The notes below the pieces were generated by a model. The model was not told the DNA's origin. It searched no databases and worked only from the letters and a program-made list of their open reading frames with translations. This document shows, in pieces, positions 25,085-32,157 of a stretch of DNA of 64,000 nucleotides. The stretch spans positions 1 through 64,000 of the forward strand of contig JAFQBW010000009.1 of the NCBI GenBank assembly GCA_017399555.1. Reading direction: 5' to 3'. A program made the translations under genes and the position numbers. The stretch comes from Methanocorpusculum sp. (lineage in GTDB: Archaea; Halobacteriota; Methanomicrobia; Methanomicrobiales; Methanocorpusculaceae). Numbering within the stretch: the stretch's first letter is position 1; every line of letters starts with the position of its first letter.

Positions 25085-25514
25085 GACCTGCCCCCTGATT
25101 CCTAGCGTGTAGTCTGGCGTGTTCCTTGTGGAACGGACACTCGACTGCGTGTATCATACGCTCGGTCGCCGACATCTGTTCTCGCATCTCCACGATGTCC
25201 TTGACATTCATCAAGGATAATCCGTTGAGTCTGCGTATGATGGTATTCAGTAACCTGCTGGCCGCACCACCCAACGCACCGTACAGCATCAAGTCCAGCT
25301 TCGGCTCGATGGGATAAAATGTGCCACGGAAAAAATCTATGGTACTACTGACAACAACGGCTGCACCAGCACCTATCATGGCTGAGAATACCACGCAGAA
25401 TAGTATCTGAGTCGTGGTATTCTCATAGTAGCTGGTACGAAAGTAGCACATAAATAGTGCAAATATAAGTACAAATACTATAGGTGCGTACATGTGTAAA
25501 TCATTTATAGACAT
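24960..25514 (-). CDS. Membrane protein of lysis cassette (holin candidate)
   Basis: 184 residues, ATG 25514 behind AGGTGA. Three hydrophobic segments (about residues 10-28, 37-57, 75-95) precede a long charged tail. The tail reads far into the i-spanin gene in another frame, an unusual overlap. The topology suits a class I holin; two other small membrane genes next to it are competing candidates. Confidence 0.45.
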   Translation of the reverse strand: MSINDLHMYAPIVFVLIFALFMCYFRTSYYENTTTQILFCVVFSAMIGAGAAVVVSSTIDFFRGTFYPIEPKLDLMLYGALGGAASRLLNTIIRRLNGLSLMNVKDIVEMREQMSATERMIHAVECPFHKEHARLHARNQGAGHETSRELSGGCFIGNPMVQPRQDRFSQERESAVDNRPENCQ

Positions 25515-25522
25515 ATAATCAC

Positions 25523-25822
25523 CTATAGTCCCTTGTTTTTGTTCTCTAGGTTACGAAGTCGTGCTTCCAGCTTGGGATGCTCGTTGCGTATATGTGCCTC
25601 CAGCCTGTACTCAACCATCTCTGCGGTTTTTTTAGCACTCATGGCGTCTGCCCGTACCTCATTTTTGGCCTGAATAATACGATAGTGGCTACGCTCCTCT
25701 GCACGGTTTACCATGTAGCCAACCATATATCGTAGCGCACCCCACAAGATACCCGCCAGAGATATTATCCCTAACAAGACTTTGAGCATTTGCTCTGCTG
25801 TGGCGTTATTCAGCATGTCCAT
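25523..25822 (-). CDS. Membrane protein with coiled-coil tail (holin/antiholin candidate)
   Basis: 99 residues, ATG 25822 in a TAATG overlap with the previous stop; the longer frame to 25900 is unlikely because it would overrun that gene. One hydrophobic segment (KVLLGIISLAGILWGALRYM, residues 14-33) is followed by a charged coiled coil (residues 40-99). The shape resembles single-span phage holins or membrane anchors. Confidence 0.45.
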   Translation of the reverse strand: MDMLNNATAEQMLKVLLGIISLAGILWGALRYMVGYMVNRAEERSHYRIIQAKNEVRADAMSAKKTAEMVEYRLEAHIRNEHPKLEARLRNLENKNKGL

Positions 25823-26079
25823 TAAACACCTGCGCTTATTATCTTGGTAATACTCTGCAATAGTGTTTCCAGAATTACAACTTTGGCACCGGGGAAACAT
25901 CCGGGTATGAAAGTACGCGCCATCATCAGGAACAAATCATTAAGAATCACCAAAGACGCCGAAAAATACACCGTACAAAACAGTACGCGCTTCCACAGGT
26001 TCTTGGACAGGAGAAAAGCTATTGTGCTTCGCAGCCTACCACGCGGCTTTTCCGGCGGTGGATAAGTATTCCGATACAT
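25822..26079 (-). CDS. Small membrane protein of lysis cassette
   Basis: 85 residues from ATG 26079 (GGGAG upstream). A basic, Pro-rich N-terminus (YPPPEKPRGRLR) leads to a hydrophobic segment (RVLFCTVYFSASLVILNDLFLMM) and a second weakly hydrophobic helix. It starts 2 bp after the cell-wall enzyme gene. A holin or its regulator is likely. Confidence 0.45.
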   Translation of the reverse strand: MYRNTYPPPEKPRGRLRSTIAFLLSKNLWKRVLFCTVYFSASLVILNDLFLMMARTFIPGCFPGAKVVILETLLQSITKIISAGV

Positions 26080-26081
26080 AA

Positions 26082-26666
26082 TTACTCCCAATCACGCTCC
26101 TCAAGCAGCGTATAAGTGAAACTATTACCATATCGCGCCTTGGATTCCCGGAGTATGGACAAAAATGCGTTGCGTTCCTCCACTCCGGTACCTACCTGAC
26201 AGCCTTCTGACCAGTTATCTACCAGTTTGGACGTTCCTGTCTTGGATGACCAGTGGATATTTATCCCGAAAAGCCCGGTATCGGGATTATTATAGTCCAT
26301 AGTCATGTCACCATTGCGGTCCCGGAAGACAGTTACTGGCTTTACCTGCACCAAAGCCTCTTCCTTACCCCTGTGCAACCCCAGTTTATAGGCTCCACGG
26401 TATTGTCCCGGCTTCAAAACTGCCCGTCCCTTGGCTGGAGGAGCCTTCATAGGCCCTCTTCCGGGGTCTGTGGTAAACGGGAAGTAGTGTACAACGAACT
26501 TTCCATTCACCTTGTACACCATCAGTAGCACATCGTCAAACGTATTCGTAACGATGGTGTTCTTGCGAACACCGATAATGTTTACGTTGTAGTCGCCATT
26601 CTCAAAAAAGGCGTACCCTTTCTCATCCATGACCCACTTGGTTGATTCAAACGATGGCTTGAACAT
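26082..26666 (-). CDS. Cell-wall enzyme of lysis cassette, L,D-transpeptidase-like
   Basis: 194 residues, ATG 26666 behind AAGGAGG, first gene of the late operon. Residues 131-160 (GLFGINIHWS ... NWSEGCQV) reproduce the His...Ser-x-Gly-Cys arrangement of YkuD-type L,D-transpeptidase folds, with H138 and C156 as candidate catalytic residues. Phage proteins of this type are often listed as endolysins. There is no signal peptide, so export would depend on one of the adjacent holin candidates. No GH19/GH24/amidase motif is present elsewhere in the cassette, so this is the best endolysin candidate. Confidence 0.6.
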   Translation of the reverse strand: MFKPSFESTKWVMDEKGYAFFENGDYNVNIIGVRKNTIVTNTFDDVLLMVYKVNGKFVVHYFPFTTDPGRGPMKAPPAKGRAVLKPGQYRGAYKLGLHRGKEEALVQVKPVTVFRDRNGDMTMDYNNPDTGLFGINIHWSSKTGTSKLVDNWSEGCQVGTGVEERNAFLSILRESKARYGNSFTYTLLEERDWE

Positions 26667-26682
26667 AGAATACCTCCTTATT

Positions 26683-26716
26683 CTGTTTATAAACAGGAAT
26701 TTTGGAAAGCTGTCAA
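26683..26716 (-). promoter_or_regulatory. Late promoter with operator palindrome
   Basis: On the minus strand TTGACA (26716-26711) is separated by 17 bp from TTTATA (26693-26688), 22 bp before the ribosome site of the first late gene. The 14-bp perfect palindrome CTGTTTATAAACAG (26683-26696) covers the -10 region and is a natural repressor site. A TTGACA on the plus strand (26724-26729) faces it back to back. Confidence 0.7.
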
Positions 26717-26762
26717 TGAGAACTTGACATGGATAACCGGCTGATTAGTCTATAGACAAGGC

Positions 26763-26941
26763 ATCTTTATGTCCTTGGTTAGAGCGGGCAGTCCTTCTGG
26801 GTCGGGACTGCCTGCATTTCTATTGACACCGAACAGGATTTGGATAAAGTAGGGGTGTGCCTATTTGTGGTCTGAGCTGGTCCACGAATACGTATCCTCC
26901 TCTTGATACCCCCCGGAGCCGCTGCCGGGGGTTTCTTTTTG
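26763..26941 (+). ncRNA. Candidate short structured phage RNA
   Basis: A plus-strand TTGACA (26724-26729) with a poor -10 (TCTATA at 26749, spacing 19) would start transcripts near 26763 that end at the terminator at 26910-26941. The span holds a hairpin GGCAGTCC/GGGACTGCC and no coding frame with a ribosome site. Existence as an RNA is inferred from the terminator and stem; the promoter is weak. Confidence 0.35.
26910..26941 (+). terminator. Rho-independent terminator, plus strand
   Basis: Stem CCCCCGG/CCGGGGG with an 8-base loop followed by TTTCTTTTTG. No plus-strand gene precedes it, so it must end a non-coding transcript or block read-through toward the early genes. Confidence 0.8.
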
Positions 26942-27105
26942 AAAAAATTTTGGGGAGGGTGAAAAGACCCCGGAAGAGTGGCGTTGGCAGAGACCCCCCG
27001 TACCACTTTTATACAGCCTCTGGATAGGTTTTAGACAGGTGAAACTTGGATTTGTGGGGGGATGGATAAGGGTAGAGGGGTTGGTAGGCAAAGAATGGTA
27101 GAGAG

Positions 27106-27162
27106 TACATTGTATTTTAGATAGTGTGGGAGAATGATATAGAGATACATTGTATTTTAGAT
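27106..27162. repeat. Pair of 17-bp direct repeats
   Basis: TACATTGTATTTTAGAT occurs at 27106-27122 and 27146-27162, each followed by a G-rich GTG motif. The 40-bp period is close to four helical turns, suggesting two protein-binding sites on one DNA face. Confidence 0.7.
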
Positions 27163-27648
27163 GGTGGAGGGACGCATCGTGGGCCTTGCGGTTATGTAAT
27201 GTATAGGAATTTTGCTCTACTTCGTGCGCGTTGCTATATATGTACCACTCCGCCCCCACGCTGCGCCTCGTCCAATTCCCGCCCGTACCTCTCCACAATC
27301 ATGCAGACAACACCACGCAACGTCCACCACAACATCGAATCGCGCAACGCGCAACGCCCACCGCGCAACATGTAGCATCGGAAGCATCACACGTTGCATG
27401 ATACTGGTATTTGATTTGCATGGTAGCACGAAACAAGCAAAGCGTTACACCATCCAAAATTATAATGTTGTATCTGCATACGACTACTGTAAATGCCTAG
27501 AATCGTTGAGCTTTTTTCCTAACCTCTATAGAGGTTTAGGTGTGTGATTCCTAAGTATCTGAAATTATTAGGAATTGCAATTTTGCCGGGCCGCGTTGCC
27601 CATGCAGAAGCAAGAATTGTGTAGCGTATAAATCCGACTATCAGTGAT

Positions 27649-27665
27649 ATTGTGTGCATCACAAT
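27649..27665. repeat. Short inverted repeat
   Basis: ATTGTG-TGCAT-CACAAT, perfect arms of 6 bp with a 5-bp spacer; operator-like, no gene nearby. Confidence 0.45.
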
Positions 27666-27766
27666 GTATATCCTAGCAGTTTAGTATGGTCTGGATGTTG
27701 TTGATTGGCGCGGCTTTGCCGGGATTGGTGCAATGTAACAGGACAAGTAAAAAGAAAATTTTGGTT

Positions 27767-27813
27767 ATATATTATATTATTTAATAAATAAAATAATATA
27801 TATATATGTAACT
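27767..27813. other. Very AT-rich tract (possible unwinding element)
   Basis: About 47 bp that are almost entirely A and T, including runs of alternating TA. It lies between CGCGCAAYG motif clusters and before the 26-bp direct repeats, the arrangement expected of a replication origin, though unproven. Confidence 0.45.
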
Positions 27814-28012
27814 TTTTGAAAATGGCAGCGACAAGCAGCGTTTCGCCGATTCGTGGTTTTTTGATTTATCGCGCAATGTACCGCGCAACGCGCCCTGCTT
27901 CTCTCCGACTGTTTTTTCAGGATTTTCTCTTCCCTCTGTTTAAAATTGACTTTTTGGCTTTACCTACACAAATATATTGCTATCTCCTTGATATTCCTAA
28001 ACTTTCCACGCT

Positions 28013-28126
28013 CTGCATATCATTGCCCGCGTCAATTCCAAAAAACCGACTACACACAATAACACTGTAAAATCCGCGCCATTCCTTACTTTCCCGTCAT
28101 CTGCATATCATTGCCCGCGTCAATTC
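28013..28126. repeat. 26-bp direct repeats
   Basis: Two identical 26-bp copies beginning CTGCATATCATTGCCC (28013-28038 and 28101-28126), 88 bp apart start to start. The preceding bases are also similar. Candidate initiator or regulator binding sites. Confidence 0.7.
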
Positions 28127-28314
28127 TCCACCACGCAAAATTGCCATTTGAAAAACCATTTCAATTTCACATTATATCCAGAAACCTGCGCAGTACAAAA
28201 TCCTGTACATTGCACATAATCCCGTACAAAGTTTTATACTGTAAACAAAAACAATAACTTACATACACAAATTGCAATCCATCCTGTACCATTCCCAAAC
28301 CTATCGCGCAATGC

Positions 28315-28332
28315 AGTATAAATTTTTATACT
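28315..28332. repeat. Inverted repeat AGTATAAA/TTTATACT
   Basis: Perfect 8-bp arms with a 2-bp spacer, 140 bp before the first early gene and next to a CGCGCAATG copy. Could be an operator or contain promoter -10 elements in both directions. Confidence 0.45.
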
Positions 28333-28472
28333 ATACGCTATTATGTGATACACTGTAAATACTTGAAATTGTTACACTGTTTATTCTCTGTCCAGTTTGG
28401 CACGGGCCTTGCTATATGTGAGGTATCTGCAACGCGCCTCATGGCGCATATATCTAGGAGCGAGGCGAGACT

Positions 28473-28625
28473 ATGGCGTACCAAGAACTGTGGGAAGAAT
28501 TGAGCGCGATTCATTATGTTATGAATATATCACGCGCATGGGCTGGGAATCCAATAGCCTTACGGGCTTTGGACATGCGCGAGACTGAGATAACGCGGGC
28601 TTTGTCCAGTTTTAGACAATCATAA
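28473..28625 (+). CDS. Small first early protein, 50 residues
   Basis: Starts at ATG 28473 with AGGAG 12 bases and GAGG nearer upstream; ends TAA at 28625. The product (MAYQELWEELSAIHYVM...) is helical, amphipathic and ends ALSSFRQS. First credible gene of the early unit. Phage early proteins of this size usually target host factors, but nothing specific is visible. Confidence 0.5.
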   Translation: MAYQELWEELSAIHYVMNISRAWAGNPIALRALDMRETEITRALSSFRQS

Positions 28626-28649
28626 TTTAACTGGATAGGAGTAGAAACG

Positions 28650-28829
28650 ATGTCAATTCGTATGACACTTGAAAACATGGGACACGCTTTTCGTACCGCG
28701 CAACGGCGCGGGTATTATAGCGATGCCCATAGTCTGGCATCCGCCACGACATGGGCTTTATCCCAATGCTCTAACCTGCTTCCGTCCAGTATCGTAAGAT
28801 ATTGGATGGATGGCTATAAAATTGCTTGA
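28650..28829 (+). CDS. Small early protein, 59 residues
   Basis: ATG 28650 behind AGGAG, ends TGA at 28829. The product starts MSIRMTLENMGHAFRTAQRRG, is helical and moderately basic, and ends YWMDGYKIA. The stop overlaps the -35 element of the next promoter. Function unknown. Confidence 0.55.
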   Translation: MSIRMTLENMGHAFRTAQRRGYYSDAHSLASATTWALSQCSNLLPSSIVRYWMDGYKIA

Positions 28830-28854
28830 CATTGTATCCGAACGGCTATACATT
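28826..28854 (+). promoter_or_regulatory. Early promoter inside a large inverted repeat
   Basis: TTGACA (28826-28831) and TACATT (28849-28854) with 17-bp spacing, or TATACA (28847) with 15. It precedes the 146-residue early gene by about 70 bp and lies within the inverted repeat at 28830-28874, so repressor binding or cruciform formation could control it. Confidence 0.6.
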
Positions 28855-28874
28855 ATAGCCATGCGGATACAATG
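28830..28874. repeat. 45-bp hyphenated inverted repeat
   Basis: Arms CATTGTATCCG/CGGATACAATG (11 bp) and GGCTATA/TATAGCC (7 bp) are both perfect, separated by three-base interruptions around a CAT centre. As RNA it would be a strong stem; as DNA it frames the -10 region. Confidence 0.8.
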
Positions 28875-28888
28875 TTTCATGTGAAACA
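28873..28888. promoter_or_regulatory. ParB parS-like site
   Basis: TGTTTCATGTGAAACA differs at one base from the bacterial chromosome parS consensus TGTTTCACGTGAAACA. It lies in the leader of the early unit, 35 bp before the first large early gene. No parA/parB gene is seen in the window, so a host ParB would be the reader. Confidence 0.55.
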
Positions 28889-28923
28889 GTAGGAACTAAC
28901 TTAAAACACTGGAGGATACTAAC

Positions 28924-29364
28924 ATGGCAGCGACTTTTAATCCTATGGCAGCAAGTACTTTGAGAGAAGCAGGTATTGACTTGCGGGAATTTTGGCAGAA
29001 TCTGTCAGATGATTTTACCCTGACGGCAAGCGATGGAGCAGAATACCGCTTCATCTGTTCGGATAAGATAGATGAAATTATGCAAGATGAGTTAGCTTCC
29101 GATATGTGTTTATTGGGGTGTTTTAACTCTAATTTTTTGGCAGATATTCTTAATTTGCCGGAAGTCTTAATATCGGCAGCGCAAACGGCTGGAGCATATG
29201 AGGCCATCGGAGAAACAGTTATACAGTTTAATAAGCTGGAAGACTTACAAGAGGCATATGTCAATGCCGATGGCTACGGCCACCATTTTGCATACTATGA
29301 CCATGAGGAGCTAGAATTGACTATTAACAGCGAACAATCATTCTATATGTTCCGAATCAATTAG
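28924..29364 (+). CDS. Early accessory protein
   Basis: 146 residues, ATG 28924 behind GGAGG. The pattern is acidic and compact: REFWQNLSDDFTLTASDGAEY, then LLGCFNSNFLADILNLPEV, then EAYVNADGYGHHFAYYDHEE. Similar proteins occur on plasmids and phages next to antirestriction genes, as far as I recall. Here an ArdA-like gene follows three genes later. A role against host defence is possible, not shown. Confidence 0.5.
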   Translation: MAATFNPMAASTLREAGIDLREFWQNLSDDFTLTASDGAEYRFICSDKIDEIMQDELASDMCLLGCFNSNFLADILNLPEVLISAAQTAGAYEAIGETVIQFNKLEDLQEAYVNADGYGHHFAYYDHEELELTINSEQSFYMFRIN

Positions 29365-29380
29365 ATTTTAATAATTCTCA

Positions 29381-29410
29381 ATCGGCTGGACTTCATCCAG
29401 TCCAGCCGAT
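29381..29410 (+). promoter_or_regulatory. Intergenic stem-loop
   Basis: Perfect 12-bp stem ATCGGCTGGACT/AGTCCAGCCGAT with a TCATCC loop, ending three bases before AAGGAGG of the next gene. No T-run follows, so a processing or mRNA-stability element is likelier than a terminator. Confidence 0.6.
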
Positions 29411-29426
29411 GAAAGGAGGCTTAAGC

Positions 29427-29597
29427 ATGCTAGACTATAATAATATCCAAGGTTTTACTTATGAGCAATTACCTGTTTATAGACTACCCGCTACAGGGTA
29501 CGGAAAGAAAATACCTACAGGGTACAAGTTGAAAATCAATAACCGATGGCATAGAGTTTATTGTACTCGCTACAGCAATATAGGAACTCTTTTATAA
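29427..29597 (+). CDS. Small early protein, 56 residues
   Basis: Starts at ATG 29427 behind AGGAGG. Tyr/Arg-rich and basic (TGYGKKIPTGYKLKINNRWH), likely a small beta domain. Function unknown. Confidence 0.5.
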   Translation: MLDYNNIQGFTYEQLPVYRLPATGYGKKIPTGYKLKINNRWHRVYCTRYSNIGTLL

Positions 29598-29673
29598 GAT
29601 ACCACAATCAAGATGTAGTATTGTGCGAACAATCATTGCAGGAAACACTTGACCGGTTGACGGAGGTCTAACC

Positions 29674-29961
29674 ATGTGTGATGCTACTTGTTTTGAACTG
29701 ATTCCCGATAGCTATGGCCAGTATATCCCGCAAATTTTCGCTGAACAGTACGGCAGAAATTGCCAGAATGTTAAGCAGGATGATATGGCAATCCTGTTAG
29801 AGGGCCCGGACAATCCCGAATACTGGGAGGCATGGAACGACATAGAACAGACGGCCATACTTATCGGCAACGATGGTACACGCTATACACTTTATCAAAA
29901 TTCCAATCTCTACGCTATCAAAGAAGGTGAGGAGCTACCAGAATACTTGACCGGATTTTAA
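29674..29961 (+). CDS. Small acidic early protein
   Basis: 95 residues, ATG 29674 behind GGAGG. Acidic, with NPEYWEAWNDIEQTAILIGNDGTRYTLYQNSNLYAI giving a helix-strand-turn-strand pattern. DNA-mimic proteins can look like this, but that is only a thought. No family recognised. Confidence 0.5.
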   Translation: MCDATCFELIPDSYGQYIPQIFAEQYGRNCQNVKQDDMAILLEGPDNPEYWEAWNDIEQTAILIGNDGTRYTLYQNSNLYAIKEGEELPEYLTGF

Positions 29962-29975
29962 TTTATCCAGACTTG

Positions 29976-29997
29976 CCACAAGTCATCTGACTTGTGG
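29976..29997 (+). promoter_or_regulatory. Intergenic stem-loop
   Basis: CCACAAGTC/GACTTGTGG, perfect 9-bp arms with an ATCT loop, 40 bp before the next start. Related in arm sequence to the stem-loop at 31862. Confidence 0.55.
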
Positions 29998-30037
29998 TAA
30001 GAAGTGGACAAGTTAAAACACTGGAGGAGGTATTATA

Positions 30038-30670
30038 ATGCGAGAAGTTACCATTAAGCTATATCAATATGGTGAGTTGTCAGAAGAGGCAAAGGAAAGA
30101 GCAAGAGAATGGTTTCTATCGGACTATCCAGAATATGGATGGTGGGAGTTTGTATATGAGGATGTAGATGTACTTGCTAGAAACATCAGCTTGATAATCA
30201 AGCCACATACTAGCAGGAATATGCGCGGCGAAACTATAGCCAAGCCTGGATTCAATTTTGACCTAGACCGACAGGAGCTTATATATCAAGGATATTATGT
30301 CTATGATAAGACGTGGAAGGATAAGTGCCGACATGAATATAGCAAGGATGTATTCAAGCGAGACAGTGCTTTGAGCAAGTTCCTTAGAGCATGGGAAGAA
30401 AAAATCTTGGCTTTGCAGAAGCCCGCCTTTTATGGAATCACCATTGACGTTGATTGTCAGAGGAGCATTAACATTGACGTTCACAACGTCTATGACAGGG
30501 AGATAACGGACACGCAATTAAGACAGGTAGAAGAATTGATTGAACTGTTTAATGACCATGTGTTAGATATGCTACAGAGAGAGTATGACTATATTACAAG
30601 TGAGGCATATGCGGAGGAGATGATAATTGCCAATGCTTATGAGTTTACTGAAGATGGAACTATAGCCTAA
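30038..30670 (+). CDS. Phage early protein of 'YQYGELSEEAKERAREWF' type
   Basis: 210 residues, ATG 30038 behind GGAGGAGG. The opening IKLYQYGELSEEAKERAREW is a recurrent start of phage and mobile-element proteins sometimes annotated as antitoxin-like. The middle is charged, and the end is an acidic helix (ELIELFNDHVLDMLQREYDY). It follows the acidic early gene. The antitoxin label should be treated with caution. Confidence 0.5.
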   Translation: MREVTIKLYQYGELSEEAKERAREWFLSDYPEYGWWEFVYEDVDVLARNISLIIKPHTSRNMRGETIAKPGFNFDLDRQELIYQGYYVYDKTWKDKCRHEYSKDVFKRDSALSKFLRAWEEKILALQKPAFYGITIDVDCQRSINIDVHNVYDREITDTQLRQVEELIELFNDHVLDMLQREYDYITSEAYAEEMIIANAYEFTEDGTIA

Positions 30671-30688
30671 AGACTGGAGGAATCACTT

Positions 30689-31246
30689 ATGGAAATTGAT
30701 ATTTATATGACTTTGGAAAATGGGCAACGAATAACAATTAGGGATATAATTAAACTAGCCGTGGAACATCAGGACGAACTACCGGAGGCACTAACTTATC
30801 TTGTATCAGACATATCAGGAATACAAATAACTGATATAATTGTAAACTATAAGGGAGACAAATATCCATTCCCAGAATCGTACAGATATGAGAACAAATA
30901 CTTAACGGATGAACAATGGGATAGTCTGCTACTGGACATGGAATACATGCAAAAGGTATTAGACCATACGCAAATGTCCATACCTAGAGCATACATAAAC
31001 ATATGTTTATACAAACAGGAAGTCTTGTCTATGGAACAGTTTGACGCGGCGAATGGTGGGAACGTGCCTCTCACTATAGGAGACCTGATTGACTATGCCA
31101 AAGACTTGGCAGATAACGGAGTTATTGACATACCTGAAGACTTATACCCATATATAAACTGGGCAGCATTGGGCAAGTCTTTTGTTGAAGGACGGGAGAT
31201 GACAGACGAGGACTTGCACACAAACGAACAATGGTTTATAAACTAA
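30689..31246 (+). CDS. ArdA-like antirestriction protein candidate
   Basis: 185 residues, ATG 30689 behind GGAGG. It is strongly acidic, and the C-terminal segment IDIPEDLYPYINWAALGKSF resembles the ArdA end pattern (VPxSLxxYIDYxAYGRDL). ArdA mimics bent B-DNA and blocks type I restriction enzymes. The size matches. The N-terminal half is less alike, so this is a candidate that a profile search should test. Confidence 0.45.
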   Translation: MEIDIYMTLENGQRITIRDIIKLAVEHQDELPEALTYLVSDISGIQITDIIVNYKGDKYPFPESYRYENKYLTDEQWDSLLLDMEYMQKVLDHTQMSIPRAYINICLYKQEVLSMEQFDAANGGNVPLTIGDLIDYAKDLADNGVIDIPEDLYPYINWAALGKSFVEGREMTDEDLHTNEQWFIN

Positions 31247-31257
31247 CGGAGGACGCC

Positions 31258-31833
31258 ATGCGTAACAACACACTGACATACATATTTGCAGGATTCTCAC
31301 TAACATTCATGGTCTATTGTCTGGACGCGCAACACGACTACATAGACCTGAAGCAGGACTATGCACGGCTGCAAAAAGAATATACCCTGCTCCAGTCCAG
31401 ACTGGATGAGGCACTGGTTAAACCAGACACACAAGAGCCGGAAGCTACTGTACTGGCAGTCAAAAATAATAATCCCTGCAACGTCAAGGTTTTGAGATAT
31501 GACACATGGCAAGGTCAGACCGGAGCAGATAAACATGGCCATGCTATCTTTGATACTCCAGAGCATGGCATCCGGGCTGCGGCCTATGTCCTCAAAAACT
31601 ACGCCACACGACACGGTATTGATACCGTGGAGGGGATAGTCAAGCGGTTTGCTACTGGCAACCAGGAGCCGTATATCAAGTTTTTGTGCAAGCGACTGGA
31701 CTTGAGGGCAAATGAATCGTTCAACATCCTGCATCGGCTGCCTGAGCTTCTCAAAGCTATGGCAAGGTTTGAGAGCGGGCAGGAATGGCCTGACCACATG
31801 TTCAATCATTATGACATATTGGCTAAACTGTAA
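31258..31833 (+). CDS. Membrane-anchored muralytic/P5-like protein
   Basis: 191 residues, ATG 31258 behind GGAGGACGCC. An N-terminal membrane segment (LTYIFAGFSLTFMVYCL) and short coiled coil precede a domain starting AVKNNNPCNVKVLRY, with TWQGQTGADKHGHAIFDTPE and HGIRAAAYVLKNY. This is the pattern of phage structural protein P5/lysozyme-like proteins. Unusually it sits in the early unit rather than with late genes. It could be a periplasmic wall enzyme or superinfection factor. Confidence 0.6.
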   Translation: MRNNTLTYIFAGFSLTFMVYCLDAQHDYIDLKQDYARLQKEYTLLQSRLDEALVKPDTQEPEATVLAVKNNNPCNVKVLRYDTWQGQTGADKHGHAIFDTPEHGIRAAAYVLKNYATRHGIDTVEGIVKRFATGNQEPYIKFLCKRLDLRANESFNILHRLPELLKAMARFESGQEWPDHMFNHYDILAKL

Positions 31834-31861
31834 ACCATCCTAGAGGCTTGGTATATCCTAA

Positions 31862-31898
31862 CGGCCACAAGCCAGACAAGCATCCAGACTTGTGGCCG
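31862..31898 (+). promoter_or_regulatory. Intergenic stem-loop
   Basis: CGGCCACAAG/CTTGTGGCCG, perfect 10-bp arms around a 17-base loop, between the P5-like gene and the next. Same arm core (CCACAAG) as the stem at 29976. Confidence 0.55.
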
Positions 31899-31928
31899 CA
31901 ATGGGTAAACTAAACCAAGGAGGATAAC

Positions 31929-32135
31929 ATGAATCGGAGAGAACAAGTGCTTTGTGAAATTGGCTACGGCTTTGACATTGCGGTAGGTTTGCGTAACGCT
32001 TGTAAGAGCGGGAGGTGCATAGTGGATATGCTGGACAAGCCCTGTCCTTTCAGGAAGGATGTTGCTTGTAGTGAGGTGGAACTGGACGACTGGCTGGACG
32101 TATTCAGAGACGCGCTTGAAGATGGTACGGTATAA
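31929..32135 (+). CDS. Small cysteine-containing early protein
   Basis: 68 residues, ATG 31929 behind AAGGAGG. Four cysteines in residues 25-47 (CKSGRCIVDML, CPFRKDVACSE) could bind a metal; the end is acidic helical. Function unknown. Confidence 0.5.
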   Translation: MNRREQVLCEIGYGFDIAVGLRNACKSGRCIVDMLDKPCPFRKDVACSEVELDDWLDVFRDALEDGTV

Positions 32136-32157
32136 TGGATAAGCAAGGAGAATACTA

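Larger units (their letters stand above)
26667..28472. other. Gene-free control region between late and early units
   Basis: About 1.8 kb without a convincing gene: frames present have poor composition and no ribosome sites. Seen here are the late promoter, a candidate short RNA, a pair of 17-bp direct repeats (27106, 27146), six of seven CGCGCAAYG copies, an almost pure A/T tract (27767-27813), 26-bp direct repeats (28013, 28101) and two inverted repeats. Strand organisation changes direction here, so it is the likely control and origin region. Confidence 0.6.
27341..28705 (+). repeat. Dispersed CGCGCAAYG motif copies
   Basis: Copies (last base variable in one) start at 27341, 27348, 27362, 27870, 27882, 28305 and 28697, all on the plus strand; the last lies in a small gene. 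Same-strand clustering beside an A/T tract is iteron-like. Confidence 0.5.

Noticed and set aside
26770-26850. tRNA-like stretch containing GGTTAGAGC
   Set aside because: No acceptor stem pairing and no T-arm consensus (GGTTCGA) at the right distance; only the D-arm-like piece fits.
26861-27298. 145-codon minus-strand frame in the control region
   Set aside because: Low-complexity composition (His/Ser/Thr/Pro), no ribosome site, runs over the terminator and direct repeats.
27495-27540. Hairpin CCTAACCTC/GAGGTTTAGG as terminator
   Set aside because: The T-run lies before the stem on the plus strand, so neither strand has the tail of a terminator, and no gene precedes it.
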